DNA of 64,000 nt from Lachnospiraceae bacterium (GTDB lineage Bacteria > Bacillota > Clostridia > Lachnospirales > Lachnospiraceae), in assembly GCA_910575475.1 (NCBI GenBank), contig CAJTGD010000006.1, positions 1 to 64,000 on the forward strand, in the 5' to 3' direction. This document shows positions 8,033 through 17,321 of this stretch, one piece after another. The translations under genes and the position numbers were made by a program. Under the pieces are notes generated by a model. It was given only the letters and a program-made list of their open reading frames with translations. It searched no databases and was not told the origin of the DNA. Positions within the stretch are counted from its first letter, which is position 1; each line of letters opens with the position of its first letter.

Positions 8033-8177
8033 GAGATTACACCTCCTGTTTATAGAGAGCACTCCCGGAAACTCCTTTGCATCCGCTTTTTCAGATGATT
8101 TTCCGTCAGAAGTGCACAAATCCGGATACAAGGACCGAGAATGCCTATAAAATGGTTTATTTAAGTTGAATCATAAC

Positions 8178-8292
8178 ATAAATCGTGATTTTCTTAAAAT
8201 GGATTATAGCATAAATCATGATTTTTTTAAAGTGAATTATAACATAAATCGCGATTTTATAAAATATATTTTCTACACAAATCATGATTTTA
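8178..8292. repeat. Four 33-bp tandem repeats (iteron-like) upstream of the ATPase gene
   Basis: The motif ATAAATCnnGATTTT begins at 8178, 8211, 8244 and (as CAAATCATGATTTT) 8277/8278, an exact 33-bp period. Each unit centres on the palindrome AAATCnnGATTT, and the spacers are also similar (TTAAANTGRATTATA). The array sits about 145 bp before the ATPase start. It could be an operator array or a recognition site for the protein. Confidence 0.8.
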
Positions 8293-8311
8293 TGTGAATT
8301 AAATTTAGCAG

Positions 8312-8718
8312 AAGAGGTGTAGCCGCATAGCCGGAAATGTCAGCGGGTATGGGCTTTACATTAACAGGGGCGAAAATCGGATCAGTAATTCTAACATAGT
8401 GATTGATATGATGTCTGCCTTTGATACGAAGACGAAAAGCACAGGCATAAATGCGACCAATGCAGTTTCACTTACTATAACCGACAATTCAAGTATCACA
8501 ATGAAAAATGTGGATATAGGAATCGGTATGAGCGGCGGTAGATTGCTCATTATCCATTGCAGGATCCAACGCAGAAGCCGTCCCAAAATCCGTCCCAGGT
8601 TCAGGGGAACAAGCAGGAATCCCCAAAGGCAGGTGACGATACAGCGGTCGGCTGGCTGACCGTCCTTGCGGCTGTTTCTGCTGCGGGACTGGCAGCGGGA
8701 AAGCGCCGGATGCAATGA
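8312..8718 (+). pseudogene. Remnant of a cell-wall-anchored surface protein
   Basis: One frame (8339-8545) reads like a beta-helix repeat (GYGLYINRGENRISNSNIVI, then ITDNSSITMKNVDIGIG). A second frame (about 8564-8718) encodes a Pro/Gln-rich linker, SPKAGDD, a hydrophobic helix (WLTVLAAVSAAGLAA) and GKRRMQ, a typical sortase-type C-terminal anchor. The two pieces are joined by a deletion with a frame change, and there is no start. It is the scar of a large adhesin-type gene. Its first bases (8318-8338) also match the end of the family 2 repeat. Confidence 0.6.
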
Positions 8719-8767
8719 AACACAGATAGTATGCAGAGCGCAAGTGATAAGTGAAATGTTTACAGAG

Positions 8768-8824
8768 AGGGGCTGCCGCAAAATAGCCGTTATATACAAA
8801 ATATGGTATTATGCAGCAGCCCCT
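8768..8824. terminator. Hairpin between the surface-protein remnant and the TetR gene
   Basis: AGGGGCTGC (8768-8776) pairs with GCAGCCCCT (8816-8824). It lies just past the TetR stop, so it probably ends that transcript. It also lies after the surface-protein remnant on the other strand. Confidence 0.5.
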
Positions 8825-8833
8825 TAGAACGGA

Positions 8834-9463
8834 TCATGACATGTGATGCGTATTACTGCGTCCTTCGGCAGCACCCCTGATCAGCAGATGGTCAAAGCAG
8901 ATCTGAGAAAACAGAGTCGTTTTTTCCGCAACTTTTTCAATATCTTCCGTACATTGCTCCGATAACCATTTCTCAAAAACCGCATAAAATCCCGAGGCAT
9001 AAAAAAGAAGCATATCGTCAAATTCATTTTCACTCATGTGCTCCGGAAGCTGATAATTCTGCAGGGTCTTGATCTTGAAAAGCTGCAGGACCTTCCGGTT
9101 GATCTTCTGCCAGAAATCATGCCGGTTATTTTTTGACAGGAGAAGAGACAGCAAGTCTTTCTGGCCATAAATATATTCCAGGATCATCCGTGTCACCTGC
9201 CTGGGCGCGATCGACTTCCGGGAGATCTCTTCCGCCAGCCGGTCAAATTCTGTCAGGCAGTCCAGCTCGATCTCTTCGAGCAGAGCGTAGATATCACAAT
9301 AATGCAGATAAAACGTAGACCGGTTGATATCCGCCAGGCTGCACAGCTCCGTCACAGAAATCTTTTCAATTGATTTTTGTTTCAGCAGGCCGAGAAAAAT
9401 CTGTTTGATCGTATGCTTCGTTTTTCTCGTCCGGCGGTCCGGGTTTTTCATCTTGATCTCCAT
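8834..9463 (-). CDS. TetR family transcriptional regulator
   Basis: This is a 209-residue protein whose N-terminal helix-turn-helix (ISVTELCSLADINRSTFYLHY) follows the TetR pattern. The remaining region is an all-helical ligand/dimer domain with FDDMLLFYASGFYAVFEKWL. A second start is possible at MKNPDRR, five codons in. It is divergent from the SDR gene at 9799, and two palindromes lie between them, so it likely represses that dehydrogenase. The inducing ligand is unknown. Confidence 0.85.
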   Translation of the reverse strand: MEIKMKNPDRRTRKTKHTIKQIFLGLLKQKSIEKISVTELCSLADINRSTFYLHYCDIYALLEEIELDCLTEFDRLAEEISRKSIAPRQVTRMILEYIYGQKDLLSLLLSKNNRHDFWQKINRKVLQLFKIKTLQNYQLPEHMSENEFDDMLLFYASGFYAVFEKWLSEQCTEDIEKVAEKTTLFSQICFDHLLIRGAAEGRSNTHHMS

Positions 9464-9522
9464 TCCGCCGCCGTTTCGCAGGCGGCATAATTCCTCATGC
9501 GGCTGTGCGCACCATGTTATAC

Positions 9523-9556
9523 TTCGTGGCAGATTTATCTGGCGCGCAGTATATCT
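9523..9556. repeat. Palindromic repeat, family 3 (copy 1)
   Basis: The core GCAGATTTATCTGG contains the palindrome CAGATTTATCTG and is flanked by ATACTTCGTG and CGCGCAGTAT. The reverse complement closely matches the copy at 25946-25980, and the core matches the copy at 32680-32715. It lies inside the TetR-SDR intergenic region. Confidence 0.65.
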
Positions 9557-9600
9557 ATGATCCGCAACCTTGCAGATGGATATATTTCCAGGACAAGTTT

Positions 9601-9656
9601 ATCGACAATTCAGGTGAAAGTGTCGATTAATCAACAATAGAACAGGATTGTTGATT
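9601..9656. promoter_or_regulatory. Operator-like palindromes between TetR and SDR genes
   Basis: ATCGACA (9601-9607) pairs with TGTCGAT (9621-9627), and AATCAACAAT (9629-9638) pairs perfectly with ATTGTTGATT (9647-9656). Adjacent inverted repeats in a divergent TetR promoter region are the usual repressor sites. The rest of 9464-9798 holds the family 3 repeat and no gene. Confidence 0.6.
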
Positions 9657-9798
9657 GTCTGGAAAATCCAGTTGTTATATGATGAACATAATCATTCGGA
9701 ACAGCTATACCTTAACATAATCGGAAGCTGAAAACAAGATTACACTTCGCTGGCTGGCCGGTAAACTGTAAAAAACAAGAAAACGAGGAGAAATCATC

Positions 9799-10557
9799 AT
9801 GAAAAATTATATGGATCTGACAGGAAGAGTTGCGGTCGTAACGGGGGCATCCTCCGGACTTGGCTACGAGTATTGCAAAGCCTTTGCGGAAAACGGAGCG
9901 AAGGTGGCTGCATTTGCAAGGCGAAAAGAGAAGCTGGAAACGCTCAAAGGGGAAATTGAAGCCATGGGCGGGGAATGTCTGCCGGTTCCGTGCGACGTGG
10001 GAGACGAGGCTCAGGTCGTGGCAGGGGTGCAGTCTGTCATTGATACATTTGGAAAAGTAGATATCCTGGTGAACAATGCCGGAATGATGGCGTACTGCCC
10101 GACGGTGGACCTTTCTCTGGATCAGTGGCAGAAGGTGGTGGACGTCAGCCTGACAGGGTATTTCCTCATGGCAAGGGAATGCGCGAAAAATATGATTCAA
10201 AACCAGTACGGCCGCATCATCAACACCGCGTCCATGTACGGACACATCGCGGCGATGAACCACCCCATCCTTGCCTACAACGCGACAAAGGGGGCAGTGC
10301 CGAACTTCACAAGGTCACTGGCGCAGGAATGGGCGAAGTACAACATTACCGTAAATGCCATCGGCCCGGGAGAATTTCCGTCGGAAATGATGCAGTTCGA
10401 CGAGGCGGCGCTGGAAGAACTGAAAAAGAGATGCCCGCTCGGCAGGCCCGGAAAGATTGAAGAGCTGTGCGGACAGCTGCTGCTGTTCGCGTCGGAGAAC
10501 TGCGCCTACACCACCGGACAGACGATCTATATTGACGGAGGGTGGACTGCAGTCTGA
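9799..10557 (+). CDS. SDR family oxidoreductase
   Basis: A classical short-chain dehydrogenase of 252 residues has the cofactor motif TGASSGLG (about residue 15), an NNAG motif, and catalytic residues in NTASMYG and YNATKG (Tyr-x-x-x-Lys). The C-terminus ends in the usual GQTIYIDGGWTAV. FARRKEKL after the second strand suggests NADP preference. It resembles gluconate 5-dehydrogenase and 3-oxoacyl reductases, but the substrate cannot be named. The start follows GAGGAGAAATC. It is a single-gene unit between the TetR operator region and a strong terminator. Confidence 0.9.
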   Translation: MKNYMDLTGRVAVVTGASSGLGYEYCKAFAENGAKVAAFARRKEKLETLKGEIEAMGGECLPVPCDVGDEAQVVAGVQSVIDTFGKVDILVNNAGMMAYCPTVDLSLDQWQKVVDVSLTGYFLMARECAKNMIQNQYGRIINTASMYGHIAAMNHPILAYNATKGAVPNFTRSLAQEWAKYNITVNAIGPGEFPSEMMQFDEAALEELKKRCPLGRPGKIEELCGQLLLFASENCAYTTGQTIYIDGGWTAV

Positions 10558-10572
10558 CAGTATGACATAAGG

Positions 10573-10650
10573 CCGGAGCAGGGGGAATATCGTTACAATT
10601 CGCAGCCGTCAGGCCGTGAATTGTAACGGAAAAGCCCTTGCTCCGGTTTT
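10573..10650 (+). terminator. Two-tier terminator after the SDR gene
   Basis: An outer stem (CCGGAGCA with TGCTCCGG) encloses an inner stem (CGTTACAATTC with GAATTGTAACG) and is followed by TTTT. It lies just past the SDR stop and before the convergent J-protein gene, so it can serve both. Confidence 0.75.
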
Positions 10651-10661
10651 GCTGTTGGCGG

Positions 10662-12848
10662 TTATGGATTGATCACCGTTATGATATCCGCCTCTTCCGC
10701 CATATCCGCTGCTCTATATTCAATAAAAAGATAGCCCTCCCCGTCCAGAACATCCCCCATCTTCAGCGCCGCGCCGGGCTCCCCATAGCTGCTCACGTAT
10801 TTTTCCAGCGCAGTCCCGTCCTCGGCCTCCAGATGCTGGCCGGCCAGATCCATCGAGAATCCGTTCTGCTTCGTGACCATCACGCGGTAATCTGCGTCCG
10901 CAATCCCGTAGAGCTCCTTATCGATGGCCAGGCAGTAATCATTTTTCAGGGCATATCCATCCCCGAGCCGGAAGCTGACCGCCTTTTCTTTTTCCTCTTC
11001 GGTGAGGCCGAGAGAATCGGGATTTTCTGTCTTTACCATGCTCCCGGTGACCCACGCCGGGTCCGTGTCAAATGCCTGCCCTCTGAGGGTGCTCTCCGCT
11101 CCGTAGATTCCTTCTCCCATGGAAATGACCGGCTGCATATACATGCCGCTGGAAATATTTAGGAGTTTCTCATCCTCCGGGGAGAGATTCACATACCACC
11201 CCGTAAGCATCAAAAAGGATATCAGCGGTTCCACTCCAAGAGTCCCATGTACATCCCTCAAGACATAGATCCCGCTCCGTTTTCCCTCTGCCCGCTCTGT
11301 TTTTTCCTGAAAAAATTTTTTCGGCAGTATGACTCCGCGGATCTGAAGCTGATAATCAGCGGCTCCCTGCCGGAGCGACGCCTGTAAATCCGGATCCTCT
11401 GTATAATCCGTAAGCGCAAACCGTTCGCGCATGGTCTCGACTTCCGGATCGGGAAGATAATAATCACAGAGCCCGTTCAGAGAGCAGTAGTCGGATATAA
11501 GAAACGAGGTCATGACTCCCGGCGCGTTGGAGCGCTCCTTGGTCTCCTGCCGGATAAACGCGTCAAAATCGCCTTCATATTTTGTATGGAAAAAACCGTT
11601 CTCCAATCCGCCTGACAGGCTGTCGGAAAACGAGGAATCCCAGAACAGCCGTCCCTCCTCATGACCGGTCAGGGCATTCAGCCTTTTTTCAAATGCGTCC
11701 TTGATTTCCGATTCCTGGAGATTGTCAAAGCAGGCAAATGTGCCTTCCGCTTCTTCGATATCCCGCATGGCATAGGCAATGATATTTCCGGATTCCGGTT
11801 CACGGATCTCAAAGGAATCGATCCGGTCCTCATTGCTGCCGATGAGCTGTATCTTTTCCGTTTCAAGCTCTGCCGCCGTATAATCCGAAACACCATATTT
11901 TTCATTCAGATATTCTGCCGCAAGCACAGAGACGTCGCCCTCTGTTACAGATTCCTGATGCAGGCCCGTCATCGCCAGGAGAAAAAATGCGGCGGCCAGC
12001 GCTGCCGGAATGCCGATCCATTTTCTCCGTCTCTCGGCTTTCCTGTGCAGAAGGGGAATCTGCCCGGAACAATATTTTACGATCTCCATAGCCGCCAGCG
12101 CCCGGTCGCTGTCCCCCATCTCGGCATAGAATCTTAACCGGGAATTCATGTTCGTCATGATCAGATAGAATACTTTTTCGGAAAGCGCGTTCTCCCGGAT
12201 CGCTTCCAGCAGGAGCAGAAGAATCTCCTCATCCTCGTCCATCGTGAGATCTGTGTCAAAAAACTGCTGCCACGCCTTTACCGCCTTTGGCCACCGCAGG
12301 CTGACAAGCTCCCGGAGCTTTTGACGCATGAACTGCTCCCGCAGATGCTTTTTCCGCAGCCATTGCTCCTGCGCGTCCTGAAAAAATGTACCGTATGTCG
12401 CGTTGGAGGAAACAGAGACTGGTTCGCCTGCCGCCGTCTCTGTTTCCGCCGCCCCGGCCGCGCCTCCGTTTTCGCCGGAGAAACCATTACCAGCCAATCC
12501 GGCCGCGTCTCCGCCGGAGAAAGCATCTCCTTCCGCTTCGGCTGCGTATTCATCGAAGTAGGTCTCTCCCGCAGCTCCAGAGCCGCCTCCGCCCGCAAAG
12601 CCATCTCCTTCTGTTCCCGTGGCGGCTCCTCCTTTGCCAGAACTTCCGTTGCCGTATTCATTTTCCGGAAGCTCTCCTGCCGTCTGCGCATACTCCAGGG
12701 CCGCCTGATATGCCCCGTAGAGTTTCTCCCATTCCGCCGGATGCTCCTCCGGGTGGTACTGCTTCGACAGCAGGGCATAGGCTTTCTTGATCGCCCTCGT
12801 GTCCTTTGTTATCTCGATTCCTAAGATGTCAAATGCCCGTCGTACCAT
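10662..12848 (-). CDS. Membrane J-domain-like protein partnered with the Hsp70
   Basis: This is a 728-residue protein with four visible regions. Residues 1-55 form a J-domain (AFDILGIEITKDTRAIKKAY) in which the signature HPD is HPE (KQYHPEEHP). A Gly/Ala/Glu-rich linker covers about 60-155, a helical region about 165-280, and one membrane helix (WIGIPAALAAAFFLLAM) lies near residue 285. The long extracytoplasmic C-terminus is unrecognised. The start overlaps the end of the Hsp70 gene by 28 bp, so the two are translationally coupled. I infer a membrane-tethered co-chaperone. HPE may reduce stimulation of Hsp70 ATPase activity. Confidence 0.7.
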   Translation of the reverse strand: MVRRAFDILGIEITKDTRAIKKAYALLSKQYHPEEHPAEWEKLYGAYQAALEYAQTAGELPENEYGNGSSGKGGAATGTEGDGFAGGGGSGAAGETYFDEYAAEAEGDAFSGGDAAGLAGNGFSGENGGAAGAAETETAAGEPVSVSSNATYGTFFQDAQEQWLRKKHLREQFMRQKLRELVSLRWPKAVKAWQQFFDTDLTMDEDEEILLLLLEAIRENALSEKVFYLIMTNMNSRLRFYAEMGDSDRALAAMEIVKYCSGQIPLLHRKAERRRKWIGIPAALAAAFFLLAMTGLHQESVTEGDVSVLAAEYLNEKYGVSDYTAAELETEKIQLIGSNEDRIDSFEIREPESGNIIAYAMRDIEEAEGTFACFDNLQESEIKDAFEKRLNALTGHEEGRLFWDSSFSDSLSGGLENGFFHTKYEGDFDAFIRQETKERSNAPGVMTSFLISDYCSLNGLCDYYLPDPEVETMRERFALTDYTEDPDLQASLRQGAADYQLQIRGVILPKKFFQEKTERAEGKRSGIYVLRDVHGTLGVEPLISFLMLTGWYVNLSPEDEKLLNISSGMYMQPVISMGEGIYGAESTLRGQAFDTDPAWVTGSMVKTENPDSLGLTEEEKEKAVSFRLGDGYALKNDYCLAIDKELYGIADADYRVMVTKQNGFSMDLAGQHLEAEDGTALEKYVSSYGEPGAALKMGDVLDGEGYLFIEYRAADMAEEADIITVINP

Positions 12849-14671
12849 TTCAGATCTTCCTCCTCCGCCATAGACTCTGTTCCTTCCCCATACGGATCTG
12901 CCCCACCTGAATCCGGCTCATACCAGGAACTGTCATCCTCCAGGCGCTGCCATGCATCCGCAAATGTATCCAGATACCGATCCGCGCGCTCAAAAAAATC
13001 CGCGATATATTTTCGCTGCTTCCGGATCTTATACGGATCCTGCTCCTGGTTCACCAGATGTTGAAAATACTGGATCCGCCTTCCAATCTCCTCCCGCAGC
13101 TCCCCGGTAGTCTGGGCAAAAAGCCGTTCTCCCCAGGCGATCAGCATCTGGTTGTCCTCCTCATCCGCCGGGAGAGAATGGAGCTGCTCCAGATCCCTCA
13201 GATACTGTTCCAGCTCTGCCGGATCGAGGGTATACGTTCCGGTGGTGATCACCTGCCTCGCCTGCTTTCCGGTAGAATCCACCTTCACATCTACGACCAG
13301 GATCCCGTTGATATCATAGGTATAGCATACCGTTATGGATTCCTGCCCTTTCAGGGCCATGGGAACATCTACGGAAAGCTCCCCCAGATAAATATTTTCG
13401 TCTACATAGTAGGCTTCTCCCTGGTACACGTCGATCTTTACAGACTTCTGAAAATCCTTCGCAGTCTGAAAACGCTGTTCCTTTCTGCAGGGCAGCACAC
13501 TGTTGCGGTCAATAATGGGCGCCATGATGGAGCGCCGGGCATCCGCCTCATTATAGACTCCGGTGCCCAGGGTAAAGGGACAGATATCGGTCAGGAGAAG
13601 GTCCTTTACCTCCTCCCTACGCTCTTTGATCCCGGCATACACGCCCACTCCCGCGGCGATCATATGATCCGGGTCCATCACCGTCATCTGTCCGTAGGGC
13701 AAGAAATGCCGCAGGTATTGCTGGATCGTCGGCATCTTGCAGGAGCCGCCTGCCAGTACGACCTTGGAGATCTCCAGCCGTTCCTTCTGCCCGTCATTCA
13801 GCACGGCTCTTACGGGAACAAGCATCCTGTGGAACAGAGGCATGGAGATCTGGATCAGCTTCTGGTTCGTCAGTTCCATCTGCCCCTGGAACTCCCCGTC
13901 CGTAACGGTCATGACCGTCTGCTCTGTTTCGGACAGCATGCACTTTGCCTGTGCCGCGCGCCTTAAGATCACATTCTGTCTCTGGGGGGACAGCGCATCG
14001 AAGCAGAGGCCATGTTCCTTGCAGAACTGCTCTGCGACGGCACGGTCAAAATCACTTCCCCCAAGGCGGTTATCGCCGCTTACCGACACGATCTCGACCA
14101 CATTGTCAAAGCAGTCCACCAGCGACACATCCAGAGTCCCGCCGCCGAAATCGAAGACCAGCAGAGTCTCATCCTCCTCAGCCTGCCCCTTTCCTCCGGT
14201 GCTCCGGCATGCCAGCGCGGCGGCGGAGGGTTCATTTACGATCCTTTCCACATGAAGCCCCGCCAGAGCCCCCGCATCCTTGGTGGCCTTTCTCGCCATA
14301 TCATTAAAATATGCCGGCACACTGATGACTGCTTCTTTGATCTCCGTACCCAGATACCGCTCCGCGTCCTCCTTCAGCCTGCGGAGCACCAATGCCGAGA
14401 GCTCTTCCGGACGATACTCCCTGCCGCCGAGAGCATAGGTCTTTTCCGTCCCCATAAACCGTTTGAACAACGCGGCCGTGTGCTCCGGATGGGAGGTCAG
14501 CCGTTCCTTCGCGATCTTCCCGACGTATACATGCCCTTCCTCATCAATACTTACGATACTCGGTGTCAGATATTCCCCCAATGAATTCGGGATCAGCCGG
14601 CTCCGCCCATCCTGCCAGACGGAAACCAGGCTGTTGGTAGTACCGAGATCGATCCCAATGATCCTTTCCAT
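12821..14671 (-). CDS. Hsp70 family (DnaK-like) protein
   Basis: The 616-residue reading starts at 14671 (MERIIGIDLGTTNSLVSVW) and not at the longer open frame upstream. Hsp70 landmarks are IDLGTTNS, an FNDMARKATKDAGALAGL segment, IVNEPSAAAL, VFDFGGGTLDVS and VVLAGGSCKMP. A substrate-binding half follows and a disordered acidic tail ends it. It is a divergent paralogue rather than the housekeeping DnaK: no grpE, dnaJ or hrcA genes are near, and its partner is the J-like membrane protein downstream. It is divergent from a two-component system. Confidence 0.9.
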   Translation of the reverse strand: MERIIGIDLGTTNSLVSVWQDGRSRLIPNSLGEYLTPSIVSIDEEGHVYVGKIAKERLTSHPEHTAALFKRFMGTEKTYALGGREYRPEELSALVLRRLKEDAERYLGTEIKEAVISVPAYFNDMARKATKDAGALAGLHVERIVNEPSAAALACRSTGGKGQAEEDETLLVFDFGGGTLDVSLVDCFDNVVEIVSVSGDNRLGGSDFDRAVAEQFCKEHGLCFDALSPQRQNVILRRAAQAKCMLSETEQTVMTVTDGEFQGQMELTNQKLIQISMPLFHRMLVPVRAVLNDGQKERLEISKVVLAGGSCKMPTIQQYLRHFLPYGQMTVMDPDHMIAAGVGVYAGIKERREEVKDLLLTDICPFTLGTGVYNEADARRSIMAPIIDRNSVLPCRKEQRFQTAKDFQKSVKIDVYQGEAYYVDENIYLGELSVDVPMALKGQESITVCYTYDINGILVVDVKVDSTGKQARQVITTGTYTLDPAELEQYLRDLEQLHSLPADEEDNQMLIAWGERLFAQTTGELREEIGRRIQYFQHLVNQEQDPYKIRKQRKYIADFFERADRYLDTFADAWQRLEDDSSWYEPDSGGADPYGEGTESMAEEEDLKWYDGHLTS

Positions 14672-14888
14672 AGCGATACCTCTGTCCTTATGCTTTCTTT
14701 GAGAACTGCAAGAAAAAAACTGTGCAGACAAGCAAGACACATAAGTAATGTTCCTACAGTTCCTTATTATAAAATATAGATTGCCTTCATCATAGCATAA
14801 ACCGAATACGAAAACAATGAAGGTCTTTTTTTTGCGCGGCATGTTCAATGGATTGCTAAAATCTATGGCCTGGCCCAAAAATGTAAAC

Positions 14889-14943
14889 TTAAGCTAAAAT
14901 TAAGCCGCCCCCGCTTGTATCCGCTCTCTGTAAGAAATATAAT
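14889..14943 (+). promoter_or_regulatory. Promoter of the two-component operon with response-regulator repeats
   Basis: TTAAGC at 14889 and 14900 form a direct repeat with an 11-bp step, as is usual for OmpR-family regulators. They are followed by TTGTAT (14915-14920), a 17-bp spacer and TATAAT (14938-14943). An equivalent repeat, TTAAGA twice with an 11-bp step, precedes the ABC genes at 18754. The rest of 14672-15029 is AT-rich, with no gene seen. Confidence 0.65.
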
Positions 14944-15029
14944 ATAGATTGGAAAACTCTCCTGCGCCCATCTCACAAATCTGGTGCAAGGAGTTTTTGG
15001 GAATGCTCATAGAGATACGGAGGTGCAAA

Positions 15030-15755
15030 ATGAACCCGATCCCCGCACAAAAAACAGATTATAAAATCATGCTTGTGGATGATGAACCCGACATCCTGGA
15101 CCTGCTCGAGAAGGCTCTCAACATAGAAGGCTACTACAACATTATCAAAATAGAAGACGGACAGACCGCAGTCCAGCTCTGCCGCAGGACCTCCCCGGAC
15201 ATCATCATTTTAGACGTGATGCTTCCCGATCTGGACGGATATGAGGTCTGCAGACAGATCCGCGCCTTTTCCCATTGCCCGATCTTATTTTTATCTTCCA
15301 AAAATGACGAACTGGACAAGATCCTGGGTCTTTCGGTGGGCGGGGATGATTACGTGGCAAAGCCGTTCAGCCCGAAGGAGATCGCGTATCGGGTCAAGGC
15401 GCAGCTCCGGCGGGCCGCGTATCAGCAAGAACCGTCGGAGAAGGAGCTCATAAAAACAGGGGAATTGGAAATTGACGTGGAGGGCTGCAGGGTCACAAAA
15501 GGCGGCAGCCCCATAGAACTGACCGCGCGGGAATTTGAAATCCTGCGGTATCTGGCGGAAAATCAAGGCCGGGTCATCAGCCGCGAACGCTTATATGAAA
15601 CCATCTGGGGCGAGGACAGCTTCGGGTGCGACAATACGGTCATGGTGCATATCCGGCATCTGCGTGAAAAAATAGAGGACGATCCCGCGGCGCCCCGATA
15701 CATCATCACGATGAAAGGATTAGGCTATAAGCTGGTGGATCCTTATGAAGAATAA
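15030..15755 (+). CDS. OmpR/PhoB family response regulator
   Basis: A receiver domain (IMLVDDEPDILDLL; phospho-acceptor Asp in IIILDVMLPDLDG; Lys in YVAKPFSP) is joined to a winged-helix DNA-binding domain (ELTAREFEILRYLAENQG, then VHIRHLREKIEDDP and GLGYKL). The ATG at 15030 has GGAGG upstream. It overlaps the kinase gene by 11 bp. The repeat at 14889 suggests autoregulation, and the matching repeat at 18754 suggests that it also drives the ABC exporter. Length is 241 residues, normal for the family. Confidence 0.92.
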   Translation: MNPIPAQKTDYKIMLVDDEPDILDLLEKALNIEGYYNIIKIEDGQTAVQLCRRTSPDIIILDVMLPDLDGYEVCRQIRAFSHCPILFLSSKNDELDKILGLSVGGDDYVAKPFSPKEIAYRVKAQLRRAAYQQEPSEKELIKTGELEIDVEGCRVTKGGSPIELTAREFEILRYLAENQGRVISRERLYETIWGEDSFGCDNTVMVHIRHLREKIEDDPAAPRYIITMKGLGYKLVDPYEE

Positions 15756-17166
15756 AAGCGATCTCAATCTGTTCTTTCGTTCGTTCGGCATTGTCGTGAT
15801 CGTGATCTTCGCGGCCATTGCAGCGGGGATCGGCCTGTTTTATTATGTGTTCGCGATTCCGGCGCGGGAGGGACTCAGCCTGGCCTCATGGCCAGACGTG
15901 TATACAGACAATTTTTCCCTTCAGCTTGAAGAAGAACAGGGAGAGCTTAAAGTAAAAGAATTTGGGATTGAAGATCTGGACCGGTATGGCTTATGGCTGC
16001 AGGTGATCGATGAAAACGGGCAGGAGGTTTTTTCACACAATAAGCCGGAGAACTGTCCCAACAGCTATACGGCCTCCGAGCTTCTGGCATTCGGTACGAA
16101 CGTTTACGATAATGATAGCAGGGTTTTTGCGGGAAATTATGAAGGGGCAGAGAAAACCTACGGTTACTTTATCGGTTTTCCCTATGCGGTCGGAAAGCAT
16201 ATGCTCTACTACAACGGAGAACATGTCAGCCGGCTTTCCCCCGTGATCCGTACAGGGATCGCATGCGTTTCCTGCGCCGTATTTTTGTTTACATTAGCTT
16301 ATGTGTTCTGGCTTTCCAGGCATCTGGGAAAGATCACAAAGGGCATCCGGGATGTCAGCCGGCGCGCCTATACGCCATGCTCAGCGGGCGGCGTATTCGG
16401 CGAGGTCTATGCGGCTCTGAGTGAAATGGACACGGAGCTCCGCCGCAGTGATCAGTTGCGGATAGATACGGAGAGAGTCCGCAGAGAATGGATCACGAAT
16501 ATTACACATGATGTAAAAACACCTTTGTCTCCCATCAAGGGATATGCGGAGCTGCTTGCGGAAAATCAGATTTCGGAAAGCGGCGAGGTACAGGAATACG
16601 GAAAGATCATTTTGAAAAATGCGGTCTATACGGAGAATCTGATCAATGACCTGAAACTGACCTATCAGTTCGAAGCGGGCGTGATCCCCCTGTCTTTGCA
16701 GGAAATACATCTCGTGCGCTATATCAGGGAACTGGTCATAGATCTGATCAACGATCCGGCTTTTTCAAAACGTGAGATTGAGTTTGAAAGTGCGGAAGAT
16801 GAGGTTGCTGTCAAGATTGACAGCAGGCTGTTCCGCCGTGCGGTGGGAAATCTGATCATCAACGCGCTTACCCATAATCCGCCGGAAACAAAGGTATTTA
16901 TCCGTATCGAAAGAAGCGGACAGGGCCGGGTATCGATCCTTTTGCGAGATAACGGAACGGGGATGGACGAGGAGGAGCAGGCAGAGCTGTTCGAACGGTA
17001 TTACAGAGGGACAAATACGAAAGAAAAACCGGAGGGCAGCGGTCTCGGCCTGGCGATCGCAAAGCAGATTGTTATACTCCACGGCGGCGACATTACGGTA
17101 AAAAGTAAGCGAAATGAAGGGACAGAGTTTCGGGTTTCGATACCTGAAGGGCATTCTGTAAAGTAG
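15745..17166 (+). CDS. Membrane sensor histidine kinase
   Basis: This 473-residue protein has two membrane helices (about residues 12-36 and 170-192) bracketing a roughly 130-residue extracellular sensor. The kinase core has the H-box WITNITHDVKTPLSPI, an N-box NALTHNPP and G-boxes DNGTGMD and GSGLGLAIAKQI. It overlaps the response regulator gene and forms one unit with it. The sensor region has no recognisable fold, so the signal is unknown. Linkage to an ABC-2 exporter hints at cell-envelope or antibiotic stress. Confidence 0.92.
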   Translation: MKNKSDLNLFFRSFGIVVIVIFAAIAAGIGLFYYVFAIPAREGLSLASWPDVYTDNFSLQLEEEQGELKVKEFGIEDLDRYGLWLQVIDENGQEVFSHNKPENCPNSYTASELLAFGTNVYDNDSRVFAGNYEGAEKTYGYFIGFPYAVGKHMLYYNGEHVSRLSPVIRTGIACVSCAVFLFTLAYVFWLSRHLGKITKGIRDVSRRAYTPCSAGGVFGEVYAALSEMDTELRRSDQLRIDTERVRREWITNITHDVKTPLSPIKGYAELLAENQISESGEVQEYGKIILKNAVYTENLINDLKLTYQFEAGVIPLSLQEIHLVRYIRELVIDLINDPAFSKREIEFESAEDEVAVKIDSRLFRRAVGNLIINALTHNPPETKVFIRIERSGQGRVSILLRDNGTGMDEEEQAELFERYYRGTNTKEKPEGSGLGLAIAKQIVILHGGDITVKSKRNEGTEFRVSIPEGHSVK

Positions 17167-17207
17167 AAATCTCAGGGGAAAGTTTTTTTGATGGATTCGC
17201 AGGGAGC

Positions 17208-17306
17208 TGTCGGGAAATGCAGGTTTCCTACAGGATATTGTTATACAACGTTATAAATCACAGCAATATCTTGCGGTCATACCGATATTTCCCGACAACC
17301 CCTTTT
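17208..17306 (+). terminator. Terminator of the two-component operon
   Basis: TGTCGGGAAAT (17208-17218) pairs with ATTTCCCGACA (17287-17297) and is followed by ACCCCTTTTT. The loop holds a second pairing, ATATTG with CAATAT, so the whole can fold as a branched hairpin. Confidence 0.65.
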
Positions 17307-17321
17307 TCGTTTCTATAAGTA

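Noticed and set aside
8178..8292. CRISPR array
   Set aside because: The 33-bp period has no distinct spacers; the whole unit repeats, and there are no cas genes.
12278..12824. Arg/Ser-rich frames on both strands across the J-protein linker
   Set aside because: They are shadows of the Gly/Ala/Glu-rich low-complexity linker of the J-like protein.
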